From Brevibacillus formosus (GTDB lineage Bacteria > Bacillota > Bacilli > Brevibacillales > Brevibacillaceae): DNA of 64,000 nucleotides. The position numbers and the translations under genes are program-made. The stretch's first letter is position 1; each line of letters opens with the position of its first letter. The notes beneath the pieces were generated by a model. That model was not told the DNA's origin. It did not search any database and worked only from the letters and a program-made list of their open reading frames with translations. Shown here one piece after another: positions 16,758 to 26,232 of this stretch. The DNA is taken from contig NZ_PXZL01000038.1 of NCBI RefSeq assembly GCF_003013405.1, forward strand, positions 62,001 to 126,000, read 5' to 3'.

Positions 16758-18086
16758 TCAGCGAGTGTGATCCGGCGTTCGGATGTACCGTTTCCATAGC
16801 CAGGTCATGCACAAGTAGGCGGTTAAGACCAGAGCTGTACATAAGGAGGCAATCCAGATTGCCATCATCGGATCGACGTACATCCGGCTGCTGTAGCCTG
16901 CGACGAATCCCATTACTGCGCTGATCAAAATGAATGTAGGTGCTTTTCCCTTTGTCAACACGATGACGACGACAGGCAAAAACAGCGAGGCATACATAAT
17001 GCCAAAGAAGAACAGCAAATCCAGCAAGGTCGGCTGGAAGTAGATCGTCAGACCATATGAAAGCGCACCGATGGCAATGGCAAGGCTGTAGCCCAAACGG
17101 ATTTTTTGCCGTTCCGAAGCGTCTGGGCGGAACAGCTGATAGACGTTGTTGACCATCAGACTGATCATGGAATGAAGACCTGCACCAAAAGCGGACATGA
17201 TCGCACCAAAGGCACAGAGGACAAATAATACAAGCAAGATCATCGTGTCAATCTTGCGTACGAGATCAAACAACAGCGAGTAGATATCATCAAATCCGCC
17301 CGTAAAAAGGACGATGATGATCAGCGAGGAAAACGCCAGTGGTACGGTGGCAAAAATGAGCCCGGACACCAGAAAGGTAGGGACGATCTTTTTCTCTTCC
17401 ATCATATAGAGCCGCTGCCACGATGCCTGATCGACAAACACTTGGCCAAACCCAATCAACAGCCCGGTTATGATAAAAAAAAGACCCTCGTTGTTGTTGA
17501 GCACCAGAAGGTAAGGATGGTAAAGACGCAGTCCGTTATAGACGTGCTCGACACCTTTTCCGACGAAAAAGTAGACGGGAATCAGGATGATGGCCGCAAA
17601 CGTAATGACAATTTGCACGATGGCAAAACGATGGATCGAGCGGATTCCCCCGATGCCTGCAAATAACACACAAAATCCAAAAAAACAGAGCAAGCCAAGA
17701 GGGATCGGTAAGCCAAACAAGATGTTCAGCAATACGCCCCCAGCCATTCCCTGGACGAACATCGCTTCAATCGTCGTAATCAAAAGGATGATGATCATCA
17801 GCCAGTAACCAAACGGATGCAGCTTGTCCCGCATGTAATCCCCGATGGTCATCCCTTCTGATAACTCACGCCGGACCTTGCGCCCAAGCAGCCCAAACAT
17901 ACTAAGGGCAAATGCTCCCATCAAAGCGAAGCCGATCCCGCCAAATATCCCGTATTTGACGAGTGCTTCCGGTGAACCGAATATCGTGTTTCCGGTTACC
18001 CAGCGGGCGAGGATCGAGACGACCCCAAGCCCAATGCCGATCTTTGCTGCACCGACCACGTATTCGCGAAACGATAAGTAGGTCAA
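16758..18086 (-). CDS. Sodium:solute symporter (SSS) family protein, coupled to a two-component system
   Basis: A 442-residue symporter with about 12 hydrophobic helices and motifs of the SSS family (IGIGLGVVSILARWVTGNTI and FVDQASWQRLY). The open frame reaches 18206, but upstream residues are only a shadow of the response regulator. The likely start is the TTG at 18086, overlapping the regulator's stop as TTGA, with AAGGGGAA 9 bases upstream. This implies translational coupling. Together with the sensor-poor kinase, the arrangement suggests the transporter may help sense its substrate, as in CbrA, where an SSS domain is fused to a kinase. The solute is not identified. Confidence 0.85.
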   Translation of the reverse strand: MTYLSFREYVVGAAKIGIGLGVVSILARWVTGNTIFGSPEALVKYGIFGGIGFALMGAFALSMFGLLGRKVRRELSEGMTIGDYMRDKLHPFGYWLMIIILLITTIEAMFVQGMAGGVLLNILFGLPIPLGLLCFFGFCVLFAGIGGIRSIHRFAIVQIVITFAAIILIPVYFFVGKGVEHVYNGLRLYHPYLLVLNNNEGLFFIITGLLIGFGQVFVDQASWQRLYMMEEKKIVPTFLVSGLIFATVPLAFSSLIIIVLFTGGFDDIYSLLFDLVRKIDTMILLVLFVLCAFGAIMSAFGAGLHSMISLMVNNVYQLFRPDASERQKIRLGYSLAIAIGALSYGLTIYFQPTLLDLLFFFGIMYASLFLPVVVIVLTKGKAPTFILISAVMGFVAGYSSRMYVDPMMAIWIASLCTALVLTAYLCMTWLWKRYIRTPDHTR

Positions 18087-18787
18087 GAGGCATTCCCCTT
18101 GTCCCGGTATTCTTTCGGGGTTTTCCCCACTACCTTGCGAAAAATGGTGCTGAAATAGTGTTGGCTGTTGAAGCCAGTCCGCTCGGCAACCGTCGATATG
18201 CTCCAATCAGGATGAGCGATCAGGAACTTCTTCGACATTTGAATGCGGTACTGCATTAAATACTCAGAGAATGAGACGCCTACTTCTTCATGAAAACGGC
18301 GGCTCAAATAGGTAGGATTGATATGGACCTCTGCGGCCAGATCAGCCAAATTGAGCTTCTCCGCGAATTTTTGATGGATGATGTTCATCGCATCGGAAAT
18401 AATTCGGGTGTAAGCGGATAGGGCAGGGCTCTTCTGATATTTTTTCAGAATGTCGACCAGCTCGCTCTCAATGACGGGCTTCGTGATGTAATCCACGACA
18501 CCGAGGCGGATCGATTGCTTGGCATATTGAAAATCCTGATAAGCCGTTACAATGATGAGCTCGATGTCTTTGTGCTGGGCTCTCAGCTCTTCGCCAAGCA
18601 CCAGCCCGGATTTCCCCGGAAGATTAATGTCCAGAAAGGCGAGATGAAGAGGAACCTTCTGGCTGATCGCCATGGCCTTGCTGCCATCTGCGGCCTTGTA
18701 GAATTTCCACAAGGGGAACATGGGCTGAATCAAATACTCGAGTTGATCCAGCTCCAACGGTTCGTCATCCACGAGTAGTACGTTCAT
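18083..18787 (-). CDS. Response regulator with AraC-type DNA-binding domain (YesN-like)
   Basis: A 234-residue two-component regulator. Residues 1-110 are a receiver domain with the acidic pair DDE at 7-9, phosphoacceptor Asp53 (LAFLDINLPG) and Lys103 (ITKPV). Residues 130-230 carry two helix-turn-helices of AraC type (LNLADLAAEVHINPTYLSRR and STVAERTGFNSQHYFSTIFR). It lies 4 bases from the kinase gene and overlaps the symporter start. AraC-type proteins bind direct half-sites about 21 bp apart, which matches the repeats in seven promoters here. It is therefore a candidate activator of that regulon, although no repeat precedes its own operon. Confidence 0.93.
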   Translation of the reverse strand: MNVLLVDDEPLELDQLEYLIQPMFPLWKFYKAADGSKAMAISQKVPLHLAFLDINLPGKSGLVLGEELRAQHKDIELIIVTAYQDFQYAKQSIRLGVVDYITKPVIESELVDILKKYQKSPALSAYTRIISDAMNIIHQKFAEKLNLADLAAEVHINPTYLSRRFHEEVGVSFSEYLMQYRIQMSKKFLIAHPDWSISTVAERTGFNSQHYFSTIFRKVVGKTPKEYRDKGNAS

Positions 18788-18791
18788 CTTC

Positions 18792-19580
18792 TCACCTCAG
18801 ATCGATTTGTTCATACGTACAGGGCCACTTGACAGATACAAGAGTTCCTCCCTCGGATATCGGAGCAAGCTCCAGTTGTGCATGATCACCAAAACAAAGG
18901 TGGAGCCGCCTGCGGATATTGTCCAACCCGTGACCGCTCTTCTCATGTGGCTGTTCAGTTTCGATCTCACTTTCATTCTGGAATGCTGTGAGTCCGGAAG
19001 AACCGTTGTCGATGACCGTAAGCAGGACATCGTCATCTTTTCGGCTTATGCGGATGTCTAGGATAGCTTCGCCCATTTTTCGTTCCAATCCATGCTTAAA
19101 TGCGTTTTCCACAAGCGTCTGCAAGACGAATGGCGGTATGGATGCTTGCAAGAGATCTTCTGCACAATCTAGCTGAATCCGAAGCCGATCGCCGAAACGC
19201 AGCTTTTGAATCTCCAAATATTGCTCCGTGTACGTAATCTCCCGCGCCAATGAAATCAATGGCTCTGTGGATTTGTATTTGAATTTGAGAAACTGGGAGA
19301 GGACTTCGAGCGCTCTCACCAGTTCCTTCGTTCGGTTCAATCGCGCCAGACTCAGAATGACATTTAGCGTATTAAACAAGAAGTGAGGCTGGATTTGTTG
19401 ATTCAATTGATTGTAGAGAGCTTGCTGCAACTCTTTTTCCAGCTCGATCTTCAGATTCTTGTTTTCTAACAGATCAATCCGCTTCTCAAAAATGAACAGA
19501 AACAATAAAGCAATAGCTCCTATGATAGGAGCCAAAATAAACAGCAGAATGAGCAATGTGAAACCTTCAAAGCTTATCAT
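18792..19580 (-). CDS. LytS/YesM-type sensor histidine kinase without an extracellular sensor
   Basis: A 262-residue kinase. One N-terminal membrane helix (LLILLFILAPIIGAIALLFL) is followed by a short coiled linker, the phosphoacceptor motif QIQPHFLFNTLN with His66, and an ATPase domain with the N box LVENAFKHGLERK and the G-box HGLDNIRRRL. There is no extracytoplasmic loop large enough to bind a ligand. It probably receives its signal through a partner, and the co-transcribed symporter is the natural candidate. It is the first gene of the kinase-regulator-symporter operon. Confidence 0.92.
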   Translation of the reverse strand: MISFEGFTLLILLFILAPIIGAIALLFLFIFEKRIDLLENKNLKIELEKELQQALYNQLNQQIQPHFLFNTLNVILSLARLNRTKELVRALEVLSQFLKFKYKSTEPLISLAREITYTEQYLEIQKLRFGDRLRIQLDCAEDLLQASIPPFVLQTLVENAFKHGLERKMGEAILDIRISRKDDDVLLTVIDNGSSGLTAFQNESEIETEQPHEKSGHGLDNIRRRLHLCFGDHAQLELAPISEGGTLVSVKWPCTYEQIDLR

Positions 19581-19675
19581 GAGATCCCTTCTGTATGGAT
19601 AGATTTTGCAGTTACCATCATATCATGCTGCTTCGTGATCTCTTGCGTTTTTAGAAAATTTTAATCTCTCTATGA

Positions 19676-20677
19676 TCAGACTTGGGCAAGGTGGCAGGCG
19701 ACTTGGTGTGTGTCGTGCAGGCTCGTGAGTCCTGGTACTTCTGTTTTGCAGCGATCAATCGCATACGGGCAACGCGTATGGAAGCGGCAGCCCTGTGGAG
19801 GATTGATGGGAGAAGGTACATCTCCGCGCAGAATGATCCGCTCCTGCTTTTTGTTGATGTCCGGCACCGGGATCGCAGACAAGAGTGCCTGTGTGTAAGG
19901 ATGCTGCGGGTTGTCGAACAGCGACTTTTTATCCGCGATCTCTACCACTTTACCGAGGTACATCACCATGACGCGATCCGAGATGTGACGAACGACGCCG
20001 AGGTCATGGGAGATAAACAAATACGTCAGTTTGAATTGCTTTTGCAACGATTTCAGGAGATTCAGCACTTGAGCCTGAATGGATACGTCGAGTGCCGATA
20101 CAGCCTCGTCACAAATGATCAGCTTCGGTTGCATCGCGAGGGCACGGGCAATCCCGATCCGTTGGCGTTGTCCGCCGCTGAATTCATGCGGGAAACGGTC
20201 AATTTGATCCGGACGCAAGCCTACATAGCCGAGCAACTCGATAATGCGCTCGCGGCGTTGATGGGCAGGTACGATATTTTGGATCGCCAACGCTTCCCCG
20301 AGAATAGCGGATACAGATTGGCGCGGGTTGAGCGAAGCGAATGGGTCCTGGAAAATGACCTGCAAATGCTTGCGCATGTCGCGCATTTGCTTCTTGGACA
20401 TCGCCAGCAGATCTTGTCCCTCGAATAGTACCGTTCCGCCCGTCGGTTCATCCAGACGGAGGATGGCACGACCGGTAGTGGATTTGCCGCAACCGGATTC
20501 ACCTACAATACTCAGTGTTTCTCCTTCATGGATCGTAAAGCTGATGTCATCCACGGCTTTTACATGATTGACGGTACGGCCTAAAATGCCGCCTTTGATC
20601 GGGAAGTGCTGCTTGAGATTTTTTACCTCGAGCAGTGGTTTTTTCGTTGGATTCGTTTGTGTTGTCATCATGGTCAT
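19676..20677 (-). CDS. Oligopeptide/dipeptide ABC transporter ATP-binding protein, DppF/OppF type
   Basis: A 333-residue cytosolic ATPase of a peptide-type importer. Walker A is GESGCGKST, the signature is [15 protein letters not shown] and Walker B is [12 protein letters not shown]. The C-terminal oligopeptide-family cysteine motif ([17 protein letters not shown]) may bind an iron-sulfur cluster. The likely start is the ATG at 20677, overlapping the previous stop as ATGA; the longer frame lies within the upstream gene. It is the last gene of the C-B-D-F operon. Confidence 0.95.
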   Translation of the reverse strand: MTMMTTQTNPTKKPLLEVKNLKQHFPIKGGILGRTVNHVKAVDDISFTIHEGETLSIVGESGCGKSTTGRAILRLDEPTGGTVLFEGQDLLAMSKKQMRDMRKHLQVIFQDPFASLNPRQSVSAILGEALAIQNIVPAHQRRERIIELLGYVGLRPDQIDRFPHEFSGGQRQRIGIARALAMQPKLIICDEAVSALDVSIQAQVLNLLKSLQKQFKLTYLFISHDLGVVRHISDRVMVMYLGKVVEIADKKSLFDNPQHPYTQALLSAIPVPDINKKQERIILRGDVPSPINPPQGCRFHTRCPYAIDRCKTEVPGLTSLHDTHQVACHLAQV

Positions 20678-21696
20678 ACCCCCACTTCCGTAGCAGTCTT
20701 GGTGTCGCCGTCCCACTCAGACGTATACATCCAGCAGCGTACTTTGCTTCCGTCTGCATACTCCAAGAGTTCAGGAAGCTTCGTATTGCACAGCTCTGTT
20801 GCATGCGGGCAGCGTGGAGCGAAGCGGCATCCAACTGGCATGCTGAACGGACTTGGAACGTTCCCTTTAATCGCTTGCAGCTCTTCTACATCCTCATCCA
20901 GACGGGGGAGGGAGTTCATCAGCCCTACTGTATAGGGATGGCGTGGATTCGCGAACAGGTTTTGTGCAGTCGTGTACTCTACGACTTTTCCCGCGTACAT
21001 AACCGCAACGCGATCGCATGTTTCAGCAACGACGCCAAGATCGTGAGTAATCATGATAATGCTCATGCCCATTTCAACTTGCAGCTTTTTCATCAGCTCG
21101 AGAATTTGAGCCTGAATGGTAACGTCCAAAGCTGTCGTCGGTTCATCCGCGATCAAAATTTCCGGGCGGCAGGCGAGAGCCATCGCGATCATAACGCGTT
21201 GACGCATACCCCCAGACAATTCATGCGGCTCTTGAGTCGCGCGTTTTTCCGGGGAAGGAATACCGACCAGACGCAGCATGTCTACAGCCTTGTCCCATGC
21301 TTCCTTACGTCCCATGTTTTGGTGGAGGCGCAATACCTCTGCAATTTGCTCCCCCACCGAATACACCGGATTAAGCGAGGTCATTGGCTCTTGGAAAATC
21401 ATCGAAATCTCGTTGCCACGGATCGCGCGCATGTCTGCTTCCGATTTTTTCGTCAGGTCTTGCCCTTTGAAAAGGATTTCTCCTCCTACAATTTTTCCCG
21501 GAGGACTGGCAATCAAACGGAGGATCGAGAGGGAAGTGATACTTTTTCCACAGCCCGATTCTCCTACCAGCCCGAGTGTCTCTCCTCTATTTAGAGAGAA
21601 ATCAACGCCGTCCACTGCTTTACTGACGCCATCTTCTGTGAAAAAATGCGTTTGCAGATTGCGAACGTCCAGGATGATATCTTGTTGCTCCGGCAT
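20674..21696 (-). CDS. Oligopeptide/dipeptide ABC transporter ATP-binding protein, DppD/OppD type
   Basis: The partner ATPase, 340 residues. It has Walker [10 protein letters not shown], signature [15 protein letters not shown], Walker [13 protein letters not shown] and the C-terminal cysteine motif ([17 protein letters not shown]). Pairing of two distinct ATPases is normal for Dpp/Opp systems. It starts 12 bases after the DppB-type gene and its stop overlaps the DppF-type start. Confidence 0.95.
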   Translation of the reverse strand: MPEQQDIILDVRNLQTHFFTEDGVSKAVDGVDFSLNRGETLGLVGESGCGKSITSLSILRLIASPPGKIVGGEILFKGQDLTKKSEADMRAIRGNEISMIFQEPMTSLNPVYSVGEQIAEVLRLHQNMGRKEAWDKAVDMLRLVGIPSPEKRATQEPHELSGGMRQRVMIAMALACRPEILIADEPTTALDVTIQAQILELMKKLQVEMGMSIIMITHDLGVVAETCDRVAVMYAGKVVEYTTAQNLFANPRHPYTVGLMNSLPRLDEDVEELQAIKGNVPSPFSMPVGCRFAPRCPHATELCNTKLPELLEYADGSKVRCWMYTSEWDGDTKTATEVGV

Positions 21697-21708
21697 GGTG
21701 ATCCCTCC

Positions 21709-22629
21709 TTAATTCAGATCAATTCGTTTATTAAAGTAGCGATACAATACATCGACGAGCAGGTTCACGAACACGAAGATAATGGAAGCGATCAGGACGC
21801 CGCCTTGTACGACAGGCAAATCACGCATGCGGATCGCATCGACGATCAGACGGCCCAAGCCGTTGATGGCAAAGACAGATTCTACGAGAACCGTACCACC
21901 CAAAAGGAAACCGAATTGCAAGCCAACGACGGTAATAATCGGGATCAACGCGTTTTTTAAAGCATGCTTGTAAATGATGACTGTTTCACGCAAGCCTTTT
22001 GCTTTCGCTGTGCGGATGTAGTCTTGACGCACGACGTCGAGCATGCTGGAGCGAGTCATACGAGCAACGATGGCGGCCCCAGCGGTACCGAGTGTGATCG
22101 CTGGCAAAATCATGTGCTTCCAGGTGCCCCAGCCTGCGACCGGGAAGAGTTGCAGCTTGACGGAGAACGTGTAGATCAAGCTCAAGCCGAGCCAAAAGCT
22201 TGGCAAGGATACACCGAGCAAGGCAATGACCATGATCGTAATATCAGCAGCAGAGTATTGCTTGGTAGCAGATATGATCCCTGCGATCATCCCGAGGACA
22301 ACCGTTACAAAAATACTGGCAACGGCGAGCTCGATAGTAGCGGGCAAGCGCGCCATGATCTCATCCCACACCGGAAGATTGGAGCGAAGTGATGTGCCAA
22401 GATCGCCTTGGAACACGTTGGCGACATATTGCACGTATTGAACCATGATTGGCTGATCTAAGCCGAGCTGTGTACGCATTTTCGCAATCGTTTCTTCAGA
22501 AGCGCCTTCACCAGCAAGCAATACAGCCGGGTCGCCAGGAACCATTTGCATGATTAAAAAGACGACCAGAATGACACCGAGCAGGACGGGAATCATCTGC
22601 AGCAGGCGACGGGTAATGTAAACAAACAT
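21709..22629 (-). CDS. Peptide-type ABC transporter permease, DppB type
   Basis: A 306-residue permease beginning [20 protein letters not shown], the classic DppB/GsiC N terminus, with six helices and the EAA-like loop containing [10 protein letters not shown]. It lies 13 bases after the DppC-type gene. The order C-B is the reverse of the usual B-C order in dpp operons. Confidence 0.94.
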   Translation of the reverse strand: MFVYITRRLLQMIPVLLGVILVVFLIMQMVPGDPAVLLAGEGASEETIAKMRTQLGLDQPIMVQYVQYVANVFQGDLGTSLRSNLPVWDEIMARLPATIELAVASIFVTVVLGMIAGIISATKQYSAADITIMVIALLGVSLPSFWLGLSLIYTFSVKLQLFPVAGWGTWKHMILPAITLGTAGAAIVARMTRSSMLDVVRQDYIRTAKAKGLRETVIIYKHALKNALIPIITVVGLQFGFLLGGTVLVESVFAINGLGRLIVDAIRMRDLPVVQGGVLIASIIFVFVNLLVDVLYRYFNKRIDLN

Positions 22630-22642
22630 GTAGCATTCCCTC

Positions 22643-23542
22643 CTATTGTTTCATTCGTGGATCGAGAGCGTCCCTGAGGCCGTCCCCAAAGATGTTGAAG
22701 CCGAGAACAAGAGTTGCAATAGCAAAACCAGGGAACATGGCCAGATGTGGAGCGGTAAACAAGAAGTCGCGTCCGTTACTGAGCATGGCGCCCCACTCCG
22801 GCAGAGGAGGCTGTGCTCCCAGTCCAAGGAACGAAAGGCCAGCGGCGGAAAGAATCGCGGTAGCGAGGCGCATCGTTGCCTGTACGATAATAGGAGACAA
22901 AATGTTTGGAAAAATGTGTCTAAAGATAATGATGAAGTCATTGGCACCGAGTGAGCGGATCGCATCAATGTACTCCAGTTTTTTCACAGTCAAGGTTGAG
23001 CCGCGGACGATCCGTGCAAATACAGGAATCGAGAAAATACCAACGGCGATCATAACGTTAAAGAGACTCGGCCCTAAAGCACTTACGATAGCCAGAGAAA
23101 GCAGGATTCCCGGGAAGGCGAGCAGGACATCGATGATACGGGAGATGACCGTATCTACCCAGCCTCCGTAATAACCGGATAATAAGCCGAGAATAATTCC
23201 GAAAAATGCACCAATAAAGACGGCGACAAATCCGACGGACATCGAGAGCTGTGTTCCGTATAAAAGACGGCTCAGTACATCCCGACCTTTGTCATCGGTA
23301 CCCATCCAGTGTTCAGCAGATGGTGGCTTCAACTTGTTAACCAAGTCAATTTCATATGGATCGTAGGGAGCGATGAATGGTGCCAACAGGGCAATCGCGA
23401 TGTAAAAAATCACGATACAGCCGCCTACCATGGCGAGTTTGTTTTTTCGTAGTTTCCTGTAAAAAGTCCGCCATTTGCTAGGGCGTGCAGCCGCTGCTTT
23501 CGGCGGAAGAGCTTGATTGGTTGGTGCGATCTCAACCTTCAT
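22643..23542 (-). CDS. Peptide-type ABC transporter permease, DppC type (first gene of operon)
   Basis: A 299-residue permease with the DppC-type N-terminal cytoplasmic stretch, the segment APFIAPYDPYEIDLVNKLKP, the motif HWMGTDDKGRDVLSRLLYGT and six helices. It heads an operon dppC-B-D-F with no binding protein. AGGAGGGGTT is its ribosome binding site. The promoter region is shared with the divergent amidohydrolase cluster and contains three GTAAAGA-like repeats. Four orphan family-5 binding proteins elsewhere in the window may use this permease. Confidence 0.94.
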   Translation of the reverse strand: MKVEIAPTNQALPPKAAAARPSKWRTFYRKLRKNKLAMVGGCIVIFYIAIALLAPFIAPYDPYEIDLVNKLKPPSAEHWMGTDDKGRDVLSRLLYGTQLSMSVGFVAVFIGAFFGIILGLLSGYYGGWVDTVISRIIDVLLAFPGILLSLAIVSALGPSLFNVMIAVGIFSIPVFARIVRGSTLTVKKLEYIDAIRSLGANDFIIIFRHIFPNILSPIIVQATMRLATAILSAAGLSFLGLGAQPPLPEWGAMLSNGRDFLFTAPHLAMFPGFAIATLVLGFNIFGDGLRDALDPRMKQ

Positions 23543-23592
23543 GGTGTAACCCCTCCTTTGCTTACGTCAAAGTTATCAGAAAAATGTACGAA

Positions 23593-23677
23593 GTAAAGGC
23601 AATTTGAACAAGTCGTAAAAATAGTGAAAATAGACGTAAAGATTGTGCAAATCAAGTCTTCCGGCTTCCTAGATAAT
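23593..23677 (+). promoter_or_regulatory. Shared direct-repeat promoter (copy 2), amidohydrolase cluster / dppCBDF divergent region
   Basis: Half-sites begin at 23593 (GTAAAGG), 23615 (GTAAAAA) and 23636 (GTAAAGA); the last two are 21 bp apart and the first two 22 bp. GATAAT begins at 23672, exactly 36 bp after the last half-site. The location between the divergent amidohydrolase and dpp operons would let one activator serve both. Confidence 0.75.
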
Positions 23678-23722
23678 GGGGGAGAAAGGAATGGAGAGAG
23701 ACAAAGAGAGGGTGGATAATGG

Positions 23723-24958
23723 ATGGGCGTTACCTATTGGTTGACCAATGTTCGTTTGGAGACGGGCTACCGTCGGGAAAATGGTGTCGTCACGGGGACA
23801 GAGGCATCCTTGTTTCACATTTTGGTAAAAGACGGAAAATTCGTGCGTATTGTACCAGCGACAGAAAAGCTGACAGACGGTATTTTACAAAAGGATGCAA
23901 AAGGCTTATTGGCACTCCCGTCTTTCGTAGAGAAGCATGTTCATTTGGACAAGACGCTTCTGGGAGAACCATGGCGGGCCGTCATTCCTGTGTCCAATAT
24001 TATTGAGCGCTGCGAAATTGAAAAGCGCACACTGCCAGGTTTGCCGACAACCACACAAGAGCGTGCGGAGAATCTGTTGGAGATCCTCTTGTCCTATGGC
24101 TCGACGCACGTGCGCACACATGTGGACATTTACCCGGAAGTGGGAATCTCCAATTTGGAATCAGTGAAAGCAGCATTAGCAACCTACGCGGATCGAGTCA
24201 CCCACGAGATCGTGGCGTTTCCGCAGCATGGCTTGTTGCGTACAGACGCAAAAGCACTCTTGCGTGAGGCATTGCGCCAAGGTGCGACTCATGTAGGGGG
24301 CGTAGACCCAGCTAATGTAGATGGCGATATAGAAGAATCCTTGCACCAAATGATGGAGCTGGCAGTAGAAGCAGACGCAGGTGTGGACTTGCATTTGCAT
24401 GACCCAGGACATTTGGGTGCTTACACGATGAAGCGACTGGCAGCTATGACCGTAGACGCTGGCTGGCAAGGCCGCGTAGCAATCAGCCATGCGTTTGCAC
24501 TCGGAGATATCCCTGTTCAAGAAGCAGAAGAGATGGCGACGATCCTGCGGGAAGCAGGCATTACAATCATCACCAGCGTGCCATTTAGCCGCGTGATTCC
24601 ACCTGTGCAGCTGCTGCACCAAAATGGCGTAGACGTTGCGGTCGGCTGCGACAACATTTTTGACACGTGGCAGCCTTACGGAAATGGCGATGTGCTGGAG
24701 CGCCTCTGGCGACTGGCAGAACGCAATCGTTGGTTGGACGAGCTGTCTTTGTCTCAATCGCTGCGTTTTATCACAGGTGGCAAAACGACGCTGGATGCCA
24801 ACGGAACACAGCTGTGGCCTGCACAAGGGGAAGACGCTAGCCTGGTCCTCGTGGATGCGACCTGCTCGGCAGAAGCGATCGCGCGCCGTGCAGATCGACA
24901 CGCTGTATTCTTCAAAGGCAAGCTCGCTTCTGGTCAAGTGGAAGAAGTGAACGTTTAA
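23723..24958 (+). CDS. CodA-like amidohydrolase (cytosine deaminase family), paralogue 1
   Basis: A 411-residue metal-dependent hydrolase closely following the layout of E. coli cytosine deaminase. It has HVH (His72, His74) in FVEKHVHLDK, VRTHVD, PQHGLL, His224 in LHLHDPGHLG, His256 in ISHAFALGD and Asp310 in GCDNIFDTWQPYG. Where CodA has the catalytic Glu of HCDE, this protein has Asp227 (HLHD). The substrate is therefore probably not simply cytosine; deamination or amide/ring hydrolysis of a nitrogen heterocycle is possible. GAGAGGG precedes the ATG. It is first of three tandem paralogues. Confidence 0.9.
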   Translation: MGVTYWLTNVRLETGYRRENGVVTGTEASLFHILVKDGKFVRIVPATEKLTDGILQKDAKGLLALPSFVEKHVHLDKTLLGEPWRAVIPVSNIIERCEIEKRTLPGLPTTTQERAENLLEILLSYGSTHVRTHVDIYPEVGISNLESVKAALATYADRVTHEIVAFPQHGLLRTDAKALLREALRQGATHVGGVDPANVDGDIEESLHQMMELAVEADAGVDLHLHDPGHLGAYTMKRLAAMTVDAGWQGRVAISHAFALGDIPVQEAEEMATILREAGITIITSVPFSRVIPPVQLLHQNGVDVAVGCDNIFDTWQPYGNGDVLERLWRLAERNRWLDELSLSQSLRFITGGKTTLDANGTQLWPAQGEDASLVLVDATCSAEAIARRADRHAVFFKGKLASGQVEEVNV

Positions 24959-24974
24959 GAGGGGGGAAAAGCCG

Positions 24975-26198
24975 GTGAAATCTTCTCCTTATTGGATCGT
25001 CAACGCTCGATTGGAAATCGGGTATGAGTGGGAAGAAGGCGTGATCAGTGGAACGCGGACAGAGCTGTGCGATTTGCTCATTGAGCATGGAAAAATCACA
25101 CGCATTGTCCCTTCCAGTGAGATTTTGGAGGATGGGCTGCCTAAAAAGGACGCGAAGGGCTTACTGATCTTGCCGTCTATGGCGGAGAAGCACATTCATC
25201 TGGAAAAAACGTATTACGGCGGCCCGTGGAAGGCAACAACTCCCGTAAAAAACTTGTTCGAACGCCACGCTGAGGACAGAGAGCTGTTGCCGATGTATCT
25301 CAAGCAGGCACAGACAGGAGCAGAAAATATTCTCTCGCTACTGGTGGAAACAGGGGTTACGCATGTAAGAACGCATTGTCATGTGGACCCGCAGGTTGGT
25401 CTTGGGTTTTTGGAAGGAATGAAGAGTGCGTTTGAGACGTATGCAGACCGTGTCTCCCACGAAATCGTTGCTTTCCCGCATTATGGCATGCTGCGTACAC
25501 AGGCGGGCGAAATGGTTCGTGAGGCACTGCGTCAAGGCGCCACTCATGTAGGCGGCGTCGATCCAGGTGGAGTCGACGGCGACATCGAGCGTTCCCTGCA
25601 AACGATGCTAGAGCTGGCAGTCGAAGCAGATGCCGACATTGACATGCATTTGCATGATCCGGGGCATCTCGGCGTGTTTACGATGAAGCGCCTGGCTGCT
25701 CTGACGGAAGAGGCGGGCTGGCAGGGACGTGTCACGATTAGTCACGCGATGGGATTAGGCGATGTTTCGCAGGAAGAAGCCAGAGAGCTGGCACAACGAC
25801 TCGCCTCTCTAGGTATCTCCATTGCATCGACCGTTCCGATTAATCGCCCGACCATTCCAATTCCGTTGCTGCATCAAGAAGGGGTTGCTGTCATGCTCGG
25901 CAACGATAGCCTGACAGACAACTGGACACCCTTTGGCAGTGGAGACTTGTTGGAAAAAGCAGGACGACTGGCTGAACGCTTTCGCTTGACGGATGAAAGA
26001 TCGTTAGGCGCAGCACTCGGCTTCGTGACAGAAGGGCGGATCACTCTCGATGAAACCGGGAATCGTCTGTGGCCATTGGTTGGAGATGAGGCGAGCCTGA
26101 TGGCGGTCGAAGCGACATGTTCAGCAGAAGCGGTTGCAAGACGTGCGAAGCGCAAGGTCGTTCTTTTCCAAGGCAACAGGGTAGCGGGTGAGTGGTAG
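24975..26198 (+). CDS. CodA-like amidohydrolase, paralogue 2
   Basis: A 407-residue tandem paralogue of the preceding gene, starting at GTG with the strong site AGGGGGGAAAA, 16 bases after its stop. Metal ligands are kept: MAEKHIHLEK, MHLHDPGHLG, ISHAMGLGD and LGNDSLTDNWTPFGSGDLL. The Asp-for-Glu exchange at the catalytic position is present as in paralogue 1. The residue after the HxH motif is Glu rather than Asp (HLEK). Divergence between the paralogues, while the active site is kept, suggests different substrates or steps of one pathway. Confidence 0.9.
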   Translation: MKSSPYWIVNARLEIGYEWEEGVISGTRTELCDLLIEHGKITRIVPSSEILEDGLPKKDAKGLLILPSMAEKHIHLEKTYYGGPWKATTPVKNLFERHAEDRELLPMYLKQAQTGAENILSLLVETGVTHVRTHCHVDPQVGLGFLEGMKSAFETYADRVSHEIVAFPHYGMLRTQAGEMVREALRQGATHVGGVDPGGVDGDIERSLQTMLELAVEADADIDMHLHDPGHLGVFTMKRLAALTEEAGWQGRVTISHAMGLGDVSQEEARELAQRLASLGISIASTVPINRPTIPIPLLHQEGVAVMLGNDSLTDNWTPFGSGDLLEKAGRLAERFRLTDERSLGAALGFVTEGRITLDETGNRLWPLVGDEASLMAVEATCSAEAVARRAKRKVVLFQGNRVAGEW

Positions 26199-26232
26199 TA
26201 CTACTTTTAAATAGAAAGGATGTCGTGGATAG

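Noticed and set aside
20635-21594. 319-codon plus-strand frame over the DppD gene
   Set aside because: Antisense shadow of an ATPase with intact Walker motifs.
23543-23722. A second, minus-strand copy of the paired motif for dppCBDF
   Set aside because: No TCTTTAC pair is present on the plus strand here; only the plus-oriented repeats are seen, so control of dpp by them is an inference.
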